Positions 12,417 through 24,351 are shown, numbered from the stretch's first letter. The stretch: 64,000 nt of DNA from Eunapius fragilis (GCA_963681505.1 OY811982.1:6283152-6347151); one strand, 5' to 3'. Made by a program: numbers and translations. The notes: generated by a model not told the origin, from the sequence alone.

Positions 12417-12518
12417 CGCGTTTCCTTTGTTCACATCAATTCCAGGAGTGGAAAGGAGAAATTCCACACAAGAAGTACAACCACGTGATGTAGCCACGAG
12501 TAAAGGAGTTACTTCATA
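12417..12518 (-). CDS. Ankyrin-repeat exon 15 (most 3')
   Basis: A 102-nt open exon between a CAG acceptor and a GTGAGT donor on the minus strand, coding one ankyrin repeat (YEVTPLLVATSRG, then FLLSTPGIDVNKGNA). The TPLH loop is degenerate (TPLL). It starts and ends in phase 0 like all its sisters. It is the lowest-coordinate member found, so the last in transcription order within this window. Ankyrin repeats bind other proteins; the partner is unknown. Confidence 0.8.
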
Positions 12519-14390
12519 CTGTATTGGGTGGAATAGTTCAGTCAAAATTACAATGTACTCATGTCATGTACATGTGTTCTGAAAGTCATTGAAATATGGC
12601 TGACGGTAAGAATAGTAGCTGGAAGAGGGGAGAAGGAAGAGGAGGGGCAGAAAGGCATGTTATGGTATATATAGCCACACCCAGAATCGATTCTTCGAAG
12701 GGGTCAAACCTCAATGGTCACAAGTTCAGATGTTTGGATGTGTGTTACTCCTATATACATGTATTGCAGTGCTGCATGTGTCTTACCCAGAATCGGTTGG
12801 GTGGCTAAACACCATTTGTATATGTGCATCAGGCCCTGTCACACGGGGGCTAAGGATATTACCATGTTCATGCAGGTGTATTAGGCAACATGTATGTGTA
12901 GTAAATGCTCGTAAACAAGACTAGGCTGATACTTATAATGGTAGGGTGAACATGGAGTAGGCGAGGTGTGGGGGTGATGGTAAGAGGATCGATGGTGGCA
13001 CTTTATGGCAGAGGGTAACAATGTAAAACTACTACTAAATAAGCTCTGAGTACTATCATGACAGATATAATTTTTAATGGAATGGATGTCTTTACAACTA
13101 GTATACACTAATACTGAAGATTATGACCCTGGTGTGTTCCCGTTGCACATGCATTTGAGTTTTGATTCTCTCAAAGGAACAACCTTATTGTATAGCTTAA
13201 CGGTATTTTTAAAGGCACACATCTTTTACTCTCCTGGGTGCTAGGTTATGTTCAAGTTTTATGGCTATGTCAATCCTAAGGTTCCTGGAAGTCTGCTCCA
13301 ACACACTGTAGGTCTACTTTCTTAATTGACTATGCAATGACTTGTTACAGAAGTCATGATGTGCAATGAGAATACATACTGCCAAATACCTATCAGATGT
13401 CTGCCACAATGTTTTTACTAGTTACTAAACATTAAAAACAGTACTTAAGCCCTTTTGCCATAAACCTGCAAACATGTCAGATGCATTCTTTACTCCGATA
13501 GTATAAATTACTGTAGTTATCATTCCTCTGTTTAGACAACACGAGTCAGACAAAAACATGGGAATACAATCAAAAGATTCAGAGATGGAACATGGAGACT
13601 TTAACTCTATTGTTATTTCCAACCTCTGGTACCATGGGCAGAGAGAAGAAAATTTCTAATAGCAGATATGATGGCACTCAAACAGGGCAAACAGGATTCT
13701 ATTATCATGGCCTGGTTTCAATGTTGCCTTGGATTTTTCATGTTATGCTCAGTGTGAAGGATTAACGCCAATGCTAGCGTAATGATATAATATCACATAC
13801 ACAGCTAGGGGACACATGGCACTTTAATATCACTCCAACTGATATCGAACACAGCACAGCACCACATATATAGTGAAGGGCCATACACAAAGGCAATTGT
13901 CATGCACACAAAACGCCTCCCCAGCGCTGAGGACAGGTACCCAGCAGGGCCGCCTTAGGCCTGCGCACAATAGAGTCCATGCATACAGGGGAATTCCCCT
14001 ATATGTAACTAAACACAAAAGTAGGTGAAAATTAGTCAGTTAGCCACACTCAGCCATTACATGCAACCATGGCTCACAATCCTCATTCCATCTAGTTATC
14101 TGTGAACACAGCTTGACCCCGCCCTCGCCTGTGCTGAAAGTATAGGGTAGTGTGTGATGATGACAATCGATCATTGAAAATTTTTAAATATGCAATTGTT
14201 TTCTAGGAGTCAACATGGTGCATTATTTAAAAATTACATTAATTTCTTGATACAAGCTGTCACCTACAGTTTTTAGCTAAGTGATCCTCTCTAGAGAATT
14301 ATTATATTGAACAAAGGAGATTTGAAATCATCCTATTCCCTCACACATGCATGTAACACTACTTTTTTTACATCCAGTAAAACAGCTCAC
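12519..14390. other. Probable intron of the ankyrin locus
   Basis: No coding exon was recognised. The frames here lack ankyrin or other known motifs. Confidence 0.45.
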
Positions 14391-14492
14391 TTCGCCCTCA
14401 ATGTTCACATCAACACCAGGAGTGGAAAGGAGAATTTTCATAACAGTAGTATCGTCTCGAATTGCAGCAAAGTGTAGTGGAGTATAACCCAT
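14391..14492 (-). CDS. Ankyrin-repeat exon 14
   Basis: A 102-nt phase 0-0 exon (acceptor CCAG, donor GTGAGC) coding MGYTPLHFAAIRDD...ILLSTPGVDVNIEGE. The ankyrin signature TPLHFAA is intact. The upstream intron shares the GTTCCCTCA...CACACAT type sequence with other members. Confidence 0.85.
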
Positions 14493-14682
14493 CTGGAGTG
14501 GGTGCATTGATGTATTGCAGCATGAAAACATACACTCACTGTTCTTCATATAAAGCCATCTTAAGCTACTAGCCTAAGTCCTACACATCAACACAAATCA
14601 GTTTATTAACTAGAGCTTTTAACAATCCTATACCACATGTGCATGATTGCATGCATTTGTAACATCCAGTAAAAGAACTCAC

Positions 14683-14784
14683 CATGTCTCTAATGTTCAC
14701 ATCAATACCAGGAGTGGAAAGGATACGTTCCACAAAGTAACTATAGCCTACCATAGCGCAATGGTGTAGTGGAGTAGTACCATG
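14683..14784 (-). CDS. Ankyrin-repeat exon 13
   Basis: A 102-nt phase 0-0 exon (acceptor CAG, donor GTGAGT) coding HGTTPLHHCAMVGYS...ILSTPGIDVNIRDM. One full ankyrin repeat with the TPLH turn and no stop. It lies under 200 bp from exon 14, the tightest pair in this part of the array. Confidence 0.85.
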
Positions 14785-14876
14785 CTGATGTGAATTTGGA
14801 TAAAATGGTTCAGTCAACATGGTGGTTACAATGTACAAATGCACATGAAGTACATGGTCATAAACAAGGCCATATA

Positions 14877-14953
14877 TTACACAAGGGATTTATCTATTAC
14901 ATACGCGTGAACAAAGTGTTCACGCGTTTGTAATAGATAAATGCCTTGTGTAA
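14877..14953. repeat. 77-bp near-perfect palindrome
   Basis: TTACACAAGG...ACGCGTGAACA, a 3-bp centre, then TGTTCACGCGT...CCTTGTGTAA. The two arms of about 37 bp differ at a few positions. This is the pattern of a miniature foldback element inserted in an intron of the ankyrin locus. Confidence 0.85.
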
Positions 14954-15708
14954 AACGGTAGCAGCGGTTATAGTTTTTAAACAGTTTTTGTAAGCTGTAC
15001 AGCACTGCATAGGCGTAGGAACCATAGAGCTAGTGGTGCATGGCTATAGGCTACAGTCCCTCCAGTTTTAGCATGTACGGGCTAAGCCCTCTTAGTTTTT
15101 ATAAAAGACGTGGATAATTAATTTATGAATAAGAATTTGACTTATAATTATTGCTAATACTTTGCCATATATTTAAAGACAAGATATGTATGCCTTGGAC
15201 CTGATAGCCATAGCAAATGATTCCAATGAGAACAGCGTAATACGCTTCTGAACTTGCAGCGGATATGCTGTAATACATGATCAAATAATAACCCCTTTTA
15301 CCCCCTTTATTGTGTATACATGGGGTCAAGAACCTAGTGCATATTATTTTTAAAAATTACCAAAGAAGGAGCATCAAAATTAACGCGTGCAATCATAATG
15401 TACGTGTAATTAAAAATTCAGACAATTGTAACCCCATGGCGTACAGACTATATCCCTATAAGAAAGGAGTTGTAGAGGAGATAGGTATTGTTTTGAATAT
15501 GAAATAATTTGAAAACTTGAGAAATCTGCGCTAGGGCTCATTTTGCTGCCTCTATCCCATAATACAGCACTTATTTTTATTTTACAGCCAGAAAAAAGCC
15601 CCCCCCCCCCCCTCCCTCCCTCACTCAGCACCAACCCCCTGCTCTATACATCGTCTTTTTACAATTAGCGTCCTGCGTTAATTAGCATGGCAGTTCTGTA
15701 GGTCATAA
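14954..15708. other. No gene seen
   Basis: AT-rich with a C run near 15599-15612. No supported feature. Confidence 0.45.
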
Positions 15709-16455
15709 TTTATTGCTATCGAACCAGAAGGCAAAGACGGTCATTATAATGTTTTATTCCAGTGTTATAACTGCTTGCTTTAAGAGAACCAAAAAAACTC
15801 ATGCTTTCCTCGTTCCCAGGCCAATTCTTTTTGTCGTCGTAGTTGTCTTCTTGCCCGAGTACAACTCGGTATAGGAATGGTATTAAAGAGCGCAAGTTAT
15901 ACCAATCGCTTTAGAATCTCCTGGAAGGACATCTTCAGGTATCAGATATATGAATAAAGCATACAACAGAAATACGTAATCATTACGTAATATGGAGTGC
16001 TTTATTTAACCGTTCCCATGGCGACATTCACGTTTATTTAGAATTTAAGCGGCGAGGTGAGATTTCATTTGAGCACAGTTTTGTTCACCACTTTTGGCTA
16101 GCGAAGTTGTTTTCTTCAAAATGCCTTCGTGTCAACAAAAGAGAGCCGAGAGCTAAACGACGAGAGAGATACCTCCAAAAAAAAAAGAGGAAACTAGTAA
16201 AGAAAAGCATTCCCTAAGTGCTGGCAAAGGTGGTGTAAAAAGAAAGGGAACAAGGTTTTGGGAAAAGAAAAATGAGACAAAAATCCTATATTTAGCACAT
16301 GTAAATGTAACAGGACCAAAAGAAGTACTAAATATAGGATTTTTTTCTCATTTTTCTTTTCCCAAACCTTATTCCCTTCCTTTTTACACCACCTTTGCCT
16401 CCAATTCCAATATCCCACCAACTTTCTCGTTAGAGAATGTTTTTCTGTACTTGTA
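15709..16455 (+). mobile_element. Hairpin-capped element, copy 2 (5'-truncated)
   Basis: Homology to copies 1 and 3 begins at TTATTGCTATCGAACCAG and continues through ACTCGGTATAGGAATG (near 15870) to a start codon at about 16121 (MPSCQQKRAES, then a stop). The terminal foldback module (about 16198-16455) has arms with CCTATATTTAGCAC and ends TGTACTTGTA. The capping hairpin and the ATATAGGATTTGA block are missing at the left, so this copy lost its 5' end. Confidence 0.65.
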
Positions 16456-17146
16456 AATACAGGTCCTGCCATACTGGTCTCGAAGAATTCTGGAATAGCC
16501 CATGGTTGAGGCCAGCTTTTAAGATCCCCAGCTTATAAAACCCTTGATCAGGCTAGGCTGTGCATACCATACTGTCGTAACAGCCTATTTAATTAACAAT
16601 GTGCGTGGATATTAGAATGAAATTATCTTTAGGTTACGGAGCACCTACATTCTGAATGTACCCTTAAAAACATTCGTACGTAGAACAAATTGAGTTAGGC
16701 AGTTTACCAGACCCAGTGCTAGCTAGCGTAGCGGTGATGTACCCACAGTTGCGAGTGTAGGTCTGGGCACGAGACTAGCATACATACCTATAGGGACGAT
16801 AAGGTTAGCCTTGTGTCTACATACACTAAGTCGTGGCAACATGGTACAGAAGGCCAAGCCTTATTGTGGCCCTGATAAGGGCTCAATCTCTTTGTGAAGT
16901 TATGTCTCTGAATAGTTGCTCTCTTATTACAATTACTGACTTGGTGTACTGAATAGCCCTTCCCTTTAAGAAGTACTCCGGACGTGACATCAATAATCAA
17001 CGTACTTAACGAAATGGGGGACGTTAATGAGCGATGTCGAGCAATGGAGCGTACAAATGGAGAATTTGTTTGCATTGGATGGACTAGAAAGTGTTATGGA
17101 TTTAAGCTATTGAGCGAGTGACCGGAGTGCGCAGGATCCAGCGAAA
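16456..17146. other. No gene seen
   Basis: No supported feature. The minus-strand frame at 16788-17075 has no recognisable motif. Confidence 0.45.
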
Positions 17147-17740
17147 GTGCTTGTAGCTATTTCTTGCACGAGAAAAGCGCTTCGAGAAGTGCGACGTGTT
17201 CCTAAAGGCAATGGCAGAGCTGCTTGCGCGCTCTTCGAACCGCATTGCAAGTATAAGAGAGAAGAGCGAGTTGCTACACTTAGTGTAGAAGTCCTGTCCC
17301 TTCAGTGGGAGGCGTACGGAAATTTAGAAAGTTTCTACGAAGCCATTGCTGGAAAGTATGAAAAAATTAATTGCCACTGCATAGTACTAGTGATTGAATT
17401 CCTTCAGAGGCATTGGTGTGCAAACAACTACTAAGCAAAGTATGGACCCTTTGTTGTAAAGCAATTTTCAGACACCAAAGCCAGTTCAATTCATGAGTTG
17501 TTACGCTGCTGAGGCTATATGAAAAGAGCACAAGATCTGAAGAAAAGGGTGCGTCAAGTAGTACAGCGACCTCTTATGTTGTGAAAGCAGATTCTGTCAA
17601 AGAAAAACACAACTGCCAGCTTAGGCATATATCTGGAATATACATCCATCTCAGTGTGGATTTAGAAGAAATTGCTATTTATGTGGTCAGAGAGGACACA
17701 TGAGCCCAACATGTCCTAAGGATGCTAAACCAGGTAATGT
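17147..17740 (+). pseudogene. Gag-like remnant with zinc knuckle
   Basis: An open frame (17147-17434) is followed by broken sequence ending in a CCHC zinc knuckle at 17673-17714: C-YL-C-GQRG-H-MSPT-C, the exact CX2CX4HX4C spacing. Zinc knuckles of this type bind nucleic acid in retroelement Gag proteins and in some cellular RNA-binding proteins. Stops between the frame and the knuckle show decay. No LTR or pol segment was recognised nearby, so the superfamily is open. Confidence 0.5.
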
Positions 17741-18238
17741 ACCACATGATACAGTCAACAGTGCATTCATTATGTTCGAAGGTTCAAGCATTATCACGTA
17801 TGACACCATTTGAATGTCTTAATGGCAACAACCCAATTTGGTTGCACTAAGAAAATTTGGCTGTTGTGCACATTTAAACACACCGAAATAGCATCACGAA
17901 ATGTGGGACAACGAAGCTACTAGTAGGGCTTATAATTCTATCATTTGTTAAGTTTAACCTGGACAGTGGGTTCAATCGATGCTATTCCGATCCTGCTTGT
18001 ACACTTTGAAAGGGCAGAAAATCAAAATCAATCCATTAATGTAGTAGTCTGGGTAGATGAGATTTGTGCAATGGTTAGATCAACTACCCAGTGCTTATTA
18101 TGTTCAGTAATAATATTACATTGCCCCAAACCAATCATTTTAGTATATTTTAAACTATCCTTTTCCCTCATGGGTACTCCACTCATACATGTAATACTTA
18201 TAACACTACACATGGCAACTTGCAGTATAACAACTCAC
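17741..18238. other. Probable intron of the ankyrin locus
   Basis: The end near 18160-18230 carries the shared intron sequence (TTTTCCCTCATGGGTACTCCA) seen beside other ankyrin exons. No further exon was recognised. Confidence 0.5.
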
Positions 18239-18340
18239 ATTGTTTCCAATGTTCACATCAATACCAGGAGTAGAAAGGAGATAATCCATACAATCGAAAT
18301 GACCATGCAATACAGCATAGTATAATGGAGTACAATGACA
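18239..18340 (-). CDS. Ankyrin-repeat exon 12
   Basis: A 102-nt phase 0-0 exon (acceptor CCAG, donor GTGAGT) coding CHCTPLYYAVLHGHF...YLLSTPGIDVNIGNN. The TPLH turn is TPLY, with the rest of the repeat intact. Confidence 0.83.
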
Positions 18341-18760
18341 CTGGAATGGGTGTAATAGTTCTGTCAATGTGGCTGGTACAATGTACATTGTACACATGTA
18401 CATGAAGTGCATGGTCATAAACAAGGCAAAATTACATCTAATGGTGCATGCCACATTGGCTGTGGAGGCGAATGGTAAGAGGACACAGGGAGGCTTATAG
18501 TACTATCATGCAATCATTCAACAAGTACAGCATAGGCATAGCTACTAAAAATTTCAGCATGTATGCACCCCAGCTCTTGTGAAAATGAGACAAAAAACAC
18601 ACCACAAGTCATTCAAGGTGAATCTCTCTTTACATGTATACAAATGTTCATGCCATCCACTAAAGGACCACTAACCTCCTCGTCTTTTGAAAACCTGCCA
18701 TGTACCAATCCTCTCACTATGTTTATATATTTATACAGAAGTGTACATGGCCAATCTCAC

Positions 18761-18859
18761 CTGGTTTTTGATGTTCACATCAATACCAGGAGTGGAAAGG
18801 AGACATTCCACAAAGGTAGGATAATGCCATGCAGCAAGGTGTAATGGAGTATTACCATC
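18761..18859 (-). CDS. Ankyrin-repeat exon 11
   Basis: A 99-nt exon, one codon shorter than most members and so exactly 33 residues, the canonical ankyrin length: DGNTPLHLAAWHYP...LLSTPGIDVNIKNQ. Donor GTGAGA, acceptor CAG, phase 0-0. Its acceptor side lies at the border of the duplicated block 18854-19402. Confidence 0.85.
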
Positions 18860-19402
18860 CTGAAATGGTTACAATGGTGCAGTCAACACGGCGGGTACAA
18901 TGTAGATATGTGTGCATGCATGTGTACATGACAATGTAAACAGGAAAGTTATTGAAATACAAATACATGTACTAAAGATGGTGTATTATACGTAGAGATG
19001 GATGGTGGACAGTGCGGGATGAGAAAGAGGAGAAATGGGCAGTGGGGAAGGGGATATGTAGAGCAGGTTAAGAGCATCATGTAACATGAAATATGCATGG
19101 GTCTTTCAAAAAATGGATCTAGATGCTCCATCATTTATAAGTAACAATTATATACTCACCTTGCCTTTAATGTTCACATCAATACCAGGAGTGGAAAGGA
19201 GACATCTCACATCAGTAGTACAACCTTCTCTGGCAAGAATGAGTAATATAGTATCACCATCCTGGAGTACAATAGTTAGGTAAACATGGTGCATTGATGA
19301 TTGCAGCATGTAAGCATTTAAATACATGATCAGGTCTGTTCTTTATACAAGCTGTCTTAACCTAGTCAGCGTACTTCATACATTTATAATAATAATAACA
19401 AT
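18854..19402. repeat. Segmental duplication, copy 1
   Basis: Matches 32553-33108 over about 550 bp with scattered changes, covering the end of one ankyrin exon, the following intron, ankyrin exon 10 and its flank. The partner contains exon 2 of the array. It is direct evidence that the array grew by block duplication. Confidence 0.9.
19160..19261 (-). CDS. Ankyrin-repeat exon 10
   Basis: A 102-nt phase 0-0 exon coding DGDTILLILAREGCT...LLSTPGIDVNIKGK. It is the duplicate of the exon at 32860-32961 (DDDSLLLILAREGRT). Both have replaced the TPLH turn with TILL or SLLL, so this degenerate repeat was already odd before the duplication. Confidence 0.83.
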
Positions 19403-19421
19403 TATTACTATTATTATTATA

Positions 19422-20100
19422 TGGTGGTTGGGATTGGATATTTCTAGAGGGCTTTCCTGTTCTCTTTGTCCTAACACAGCATTAGATCTCCTGGGTCACC
19501 ATGCTGTTACATGAAAGAAGGGCGGATGTGGTCACAAGACATAATCAACTTCGAGATGTCTTTGTTGATGTCTGTCACCAGGCCCATCTTGGTGTTCACA
19601 TTGAAGTTGGTAGCAACTTGACACACGATGGTTCTCGATCCTGCCCAGCTGATGTTTTGGTTCGTGATTGGATTACTGGCAGATTTGCTGCCTTTGATTT
19701 CAATGTGTCATCCGCCCTTTCTGTTGCCTCACTTAATCAAGCATGCATCCCATCAGGCTTTGCAGCTCTATCAGCCAAAACCCGCAAGCACAAGGGTAAT
19801 GATCCCAAATGCAGTGAGCTAGGGTGGGTGTGCGTCCCTCTGGCAGTCTAGACCTATGGGAATTGGGGGAAGGAGGCTAGGGACACATTTTCCCGTCTAG
19901 CAACCCAGCTTGCCATTGGGTCTCCAAAATCAAAGAATAGTTGTGTGTACGATGTATACAGCAAGCTTATAATCTAACCTTGACCAGATCAATTGTGAGA
20001 GCAATAATGGTTCGAACTCTTCTATCCTAATCTATTTTATCTGTAGGTGTATATATTCCATGTATCTTTACATATAATATAGGAATACAATAAATAAATA
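19422..20100 (+). mobile_element. Retrotransposon 3' fragment with nuclease-like domain
   Basis: Coding remnant starting WWLGLDIS, then a zinc-finger-like C-x2-C...HH motif, RADVVTRHNQLRD, RSCPADVLVRDW and AAFDFNVSS, then a stop at about 19850 with homology continuing (YGNWGKEARDTFSRLATQLA). It is followed by an AATAAATAAATA tail. The C/H cluster plus RPAD...AFD suggests a restriction-like PD-(D/E)XK endonuclease of a non-LTR retrotransposon. That assignment is inferred from motifs only. A frameshift sits near the CCHH cluster, so the copy is dead. Confidence 0.6.
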
Positions 20101-20204
20101 TTTAGGAGGAGAAACAAAATGCATGAATTAATAATAAATCATGCTACAGTTCAATAAACTTTAAGATGGGAGCCACCTGGAAAGGATTGCTGTCGCATTT
20201 GCCC

Positions 20205-20702
20205 TCACCAGATGCAAGTTGAGCCTGCTATACAGGTCAGACAGCACACTGACTTTGGTTTGCCCGATATGATGGCAAGACGGGAGGCAAGCATCTTAAA
20301 CGAGTCCATGGCTTCCTTTCCCCAAGCACCATAGGACTCCGTGACCATAGGTACACAATACCAGCCCAAAGCATTGCATTTGGGGTCATTCTCAGTATGC
20401 TTTCGCTCTTCAGTGGACAAGGCGGCTGCCCCATCTGACAATCCCGCTACTGAAACAATTTTGGGGTTTAGCGGTGATGTCATTGAAATATCAAAGGCAG
20501 CTGGTTTGCCAAGGGCCCAGTTGGGTAGCAAAATGTCTGCAGGGCGTGAATGGTCATGCTCAGATGTAAGATTGCTACCCATCTCCACCTTTACGCTCAA
20601 GTGGGCTCTGCGGCAAGTCTCCGCCAACACATTGCGCAGCAGGTTGTGTCGGGTGACTACGTCTCCTCCTTTTTTGCACGTTGTAGCATGATGACCAAGG
20701 GG
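20205..20702 (-). mobile_element. Retrotransposon 3' fragment (minus copy)
   Basis: The same domain as at 19422-20100, in opposite orientation: LGHHATTCKKGGDVVTRHN, then RPADILLPNWALG, AAFDISMTSPL and SYGAWGKEAMDSFKMLASRL. The frame is open over 141 codons from 20630, but the reverse transcriptase part is absent, as expected for a 5'-truncated insertion. Confidence 0.6.
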
Positions 20703-20783
20703 ATCTAATGTATCTTTAAGTGTACGTATTATTATTATGAAATAATAAATAATAATAATTAAAAATATATATATAGGGAAAAG

Positions 20784-20945
20784 TCACACAGTGAGTTATT
20801 GGGATGGATGAGAGCACGACTGTCTTTTGCAATCCTCAGAGCAATAAAAATTTGTCTGAGGGGCTCCTGCACCAAATGGAGGAGTTCAATTGGAATGGAT
20901 GATGGAGCAGGGTTGCCTAGATCTCTGCCTGAACTTCATACTTAA
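20784..20945 (+). mobile_element. Tail of a second retrotransposon family
   Basis: An open segment coding SHSELLGWMRARLSFAILRA, then CLRGSCTKWRSSIGMDDGAG and a stop. It is nearly identical to the C-terminus at 47259-47957 (minus), so both come from one reverse-transcriptase-type element family distinct from the one at 21111-23352. Confidence 0.6.
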
Positions 20946-21110
20946 ATAGTTTATGTCATTATCATTTTTATTTAATGTATAATATTATTATTGTTCTTGC
21001 CCCATATGTCTAAATGTACATTATTATTATATGTAAATAAATAAATATATATATAATAATTATAATAAGGGAATCACAACCCACACAAATCAATAGAGTC
21101 TCTCTGCAAC

Positions 21111-23352
21111 ATGTGGTTAAACAACGATCTGACTACTCTTTGGATGATGGCAATAATTCGAGAAATCAACCAGAATGTCTCAATGGTGACCACATCTTGT
21201 AGAAATTACAGAAAGGTAATTAGTTCTGCAGTTTCCCTTGGCCATTCAGGAATGGCAGGTAAAGCCTGTCGAATGCTGTTATCTGGTGGAATCACACTAA
21301 ATAAAAACATAACATGGCGCTTATTGCAGGCCAAGCATCCATCTTGCCCACCCCCAGTGACCCCAGATGTTACTTCTGAGCCTATCACACTAAGTCCTTC
21401 CTTTAACATACTCCCAATCTTGAGATCCTTCCCTAAAGGAACCTCTCCAGGCCCTTCAGGTCTTTCTGTTCAACACCTTTTGGATGCCATATCTGTTCCT
21501 CTTCACACACCAATAGGTACCTCCCTTAAGGGTATTGTGAACCTTCTCAAGGTCCCTGTGCATGTGTCAGCATATTTGGCAGGCGGCAAACTGATAGTAA
21601 TAGATAATAGCAAGGAAGGTAGCCCACCAGATGTTAGGCCCATAGTAGTGGGGGAAACATTGCGTAGGCTTACAGGGAAATGTATCTGCACCATCCTAAG
21701 GAAGAAGTTCTCTTCATTCTCTTTGAACCCTCACAATTCGGAGTTGCATGTAAAGCAGGTGCAGAGAAGATCGTACACAGCTTGAGGATGTATATTGAAG
21801 ACAATCAGTTGAATCGCGACTTCGTAGTTTTCAAGGTGGACATGTTGAATGCCTTTAACATGGTATCTAGGCAGGCAGTCTTGGATGAGTGTGCTACATT
21901 CTTCCCTGAGCTTCTACCACGGGTCTTGTGGTGCTATGGATCTCATAGTTCATTGTGGCACCCTTTGGGCCAGGTAAGTTCTCAGTCAGGAGTTCAGCAA
22001 GGAGACCCAGTGGGCCCTATGCTGTTTGCCCTGGTCCTCCATAAGCTTGTTACCAGCATAGAGGTAGATGACGACTGTCTCCACCTCATACTGGAAGCTT
22101 TGCATCTTAATGATGGAGTCCTTGCAGTAGAGAGGTCCGCAGTAATACGTGCACTGCACCGTATTGAAGAGCATGGTCCACACTTGGTTGGGGCATCACA
22201 TAAACTTTTCCAGGTGTGAACTTTTCAGCAGGAATGGAAACTCACATTTTCCACCAGTGGTGAGTCATCTCTCCGTCCAAACCTGGACATTCTAGGGGTC
22301 CCCATTTGGGATATTGTGCACTATTCTCGCTTCATTGCGGAGAAATGTGCAATCCCAAAAACCCTGTATAAAGCTCTTGTGAACATCTCTGCAGTTGACC
22401 TTCATGTGGCCATTTCAATTCTCCGCATGTATTGTAGTTACTGTAAGTTAGTACATCTAGCCAGAGCCACTCCTCCAAGCCATTGTGCTGACTATCTGTA
22501 GCTCTTCAATGAAGAGGTGAGGTTGGCTTCACCTCCTGCATTGCAGTAGATGTCCCTGACCCAAGTTGGCAGCAAGCACAACTAAGTCCAAGTCTTGGTG
22601 GGCTTGGCTTTAGCTCGCTTGCTCTGCACTCTTCTGTTGCTTTCATAGCCTCCTTTGCTTCATCAGGAATTTGTAGTCCAGACAACATCCACTAGCCTGC
22701 CCCCCTCTTTAGAGAGCACTGTCTAAGAAGCTGGATAATCATGCTTTCCAATCTCTGCTATCTTCCTCCTCGCAACTAAATAAGGCTCGAATCCTTTCAG
22801 TTTCTGCCCCTCACGCAAGTGGTCTTGACACGTCAGGAGGCTCCCTGTGCCTTCTTTGTCCTGATATTGCCCTTGACCCTCTAGGTCACCATGCAGCCTA
22901 TTGCAGGCATAGTGGTGATGTGATTGCACGGCACAACCGCTTACGAGATATCTTTGCCAAATTCTGTCGTTGGGCCCAACTTTCAAAGCTTAGCTAGGGA
23001 CCATATCAACTCCCGTCCTGCAGATATCCTGGTTCAGGGATGGGACAGGGAAAAGTCAGCAGCCTTTGATGTCACAGTCACTTCACCCCTTACTCTCGTA
23101 TCCCTGAACAATGCCAGTGCATCGGTGGGGGCAGCAGAGTATGCTGCTGAATGCAGAAAGCATGCAGCCAATGACACCAGGTGCCAGGAATTGGGATGGT
23201 TGTGTATCCCCTTAGCTGGAGGCTCAGAGTTGTTCTTCCTGGCTCGCTTCTCTGCTTTCCATCATCCAGGCCACCCCCAAACATAAAATGTTGTCTGAAA
23301 TCTATAGCCGCCTCAACATGTCTCTGGTGAGGTCTGTGGCAAGGGCCATCAT
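21111..23352 (+). mobile_element. Degenerate retrotransposon: reverse transcriptase plus nuclease-like domain
   Basis: The longest retroelement in the window. Segments in order: a thumbless N-terminal part (KGTSPGPSGLSVQHLLDAI), the palm lead (PDVRPIVVGETLRRLTGK), motif A (FVVFKVDMLNAFNMVSR), motif B (SGVQQGDPVGPMLFALVLH), a degenerate motif C at 22102-22119 (HLNDGVL), then SWQQAQLSPSLGGLGFSSLA and the C-terminal RPADILVQGW...AAFDVTVTSPL. Motif C should hold two aspartates (YxDD-type) and here the first is Asn, so the enzyme is dead. Several frameshifts (near 21700, 22220 and 22900) confirm decay. Family: a non-LTR-like element, from the A/B motifs and the C-terminal restriction-like domain; not proven. 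Confidence 0.7.
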
Positions 23353-23619
23353 GGGAAGGGAAGCTGTCCAAGGGTAGGTTAGTGGAACTGTAGGGTGATT
23401 AGTTATGTTTGTAAGTAGAACTGTAGATTCATTTTTAAAAAAGTATAGCAATAATGTGTCTGTATTGTACATGTATGCATGTATTTTAATAATAATATTC
23501 TTCACAGGAATTTAATAGAAATCAATTGAAATTGGTAAGTCTTCCACACATTACATTACTTACATTTACGTACAGGGTAAACAAGTATTTAACTTGTAAA
23601 CTATGTAACTATGTATGAG

Positions 23620-24303
23620 TCAACCAACTAAGTAGAGGTCTGAGACTTTAGCACGGGGACCTGCCCTTGCAAGAAATGCTCTGGCATTAATATTCGAGCG
23701 CACAAGGGAAAGGTTTAGACTGGAATAAATGCTTTCCAGAGTGGTGGAAGTGGAGGAGTTAACCTGGACTGAAAGGCGGGAAGCAAGTTTCTTGAATGTG
23801 TTAGAGGCTAGTTGGCTCCAGGTTCCGAATGATTCAACAACAAGGGGTACGCAACTCCAGCCTAGTTCTTCACAGATCCCTGAATTTGCTTGTATCTTTC
23901 GCTGTTCTGTGGCAAAAGCTGCAGAGCCTGCTGTGTGTCCCGCTTCGGAAACTATGTCAGGTTTTAGCGGAGATGACACAGATAGGTCGAACGCAGCAGG
24001 TTTGCCATTGATGCCCCAGTTGTTGACTAGTATATCTGCAGGTCTAGATTGTTTCTGGTCATGGCCAAGACCACTGCCAGCTTCCAGCTTAGGGTTGTAT
24101 AAGGCTCTCTTGAAGAGGTGATGCAAGGTGTCGCGAAGGTGGTTGTGACGTGCAATTACATCACTACCCCTCTTGCAGGTTAGGGCGTGGTGAGCCTCAA
24201 GGGCTTTGGTTGGGCAAAGGGCACACACAGAGCCAGGCTCACATAGCTGAATACCAAGCCACCATTTGATGGCAAACTGACATTCGGATGGTGTTAAATG
24301 CAA
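23620..24303 (-). mobile_element. Retrotransposon 3' fragment, open nuclease-like domain
   Basis: A 227-codon uninterrupted frame with CALCPTKALEAHHALTC (a C-x2-C-x7-HH-x3-C cluster), RGSDVIARHNHLRD, SRPADILVNNW, GKPAAFDLSVSSPL and SFGTWSQLASNTFKKLASRL. It is the best-preserved copy of the C-terminal domain shared with 19422, 20205 and 22900. It starts beside an ATAATAATAATT stretch, as other copies do. Confidence 0.65.
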
Positions 24304-24351
24304 GCCTAAGGCTGTTCTTCAAATTTAAAAATTAATAATAATAATTTTAAT

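Noticed and set aside
20005-20025. GGTTCGAAC as a tRNA B box
   Set aside because: No matching A box or cloverleaf can be drawn around it.
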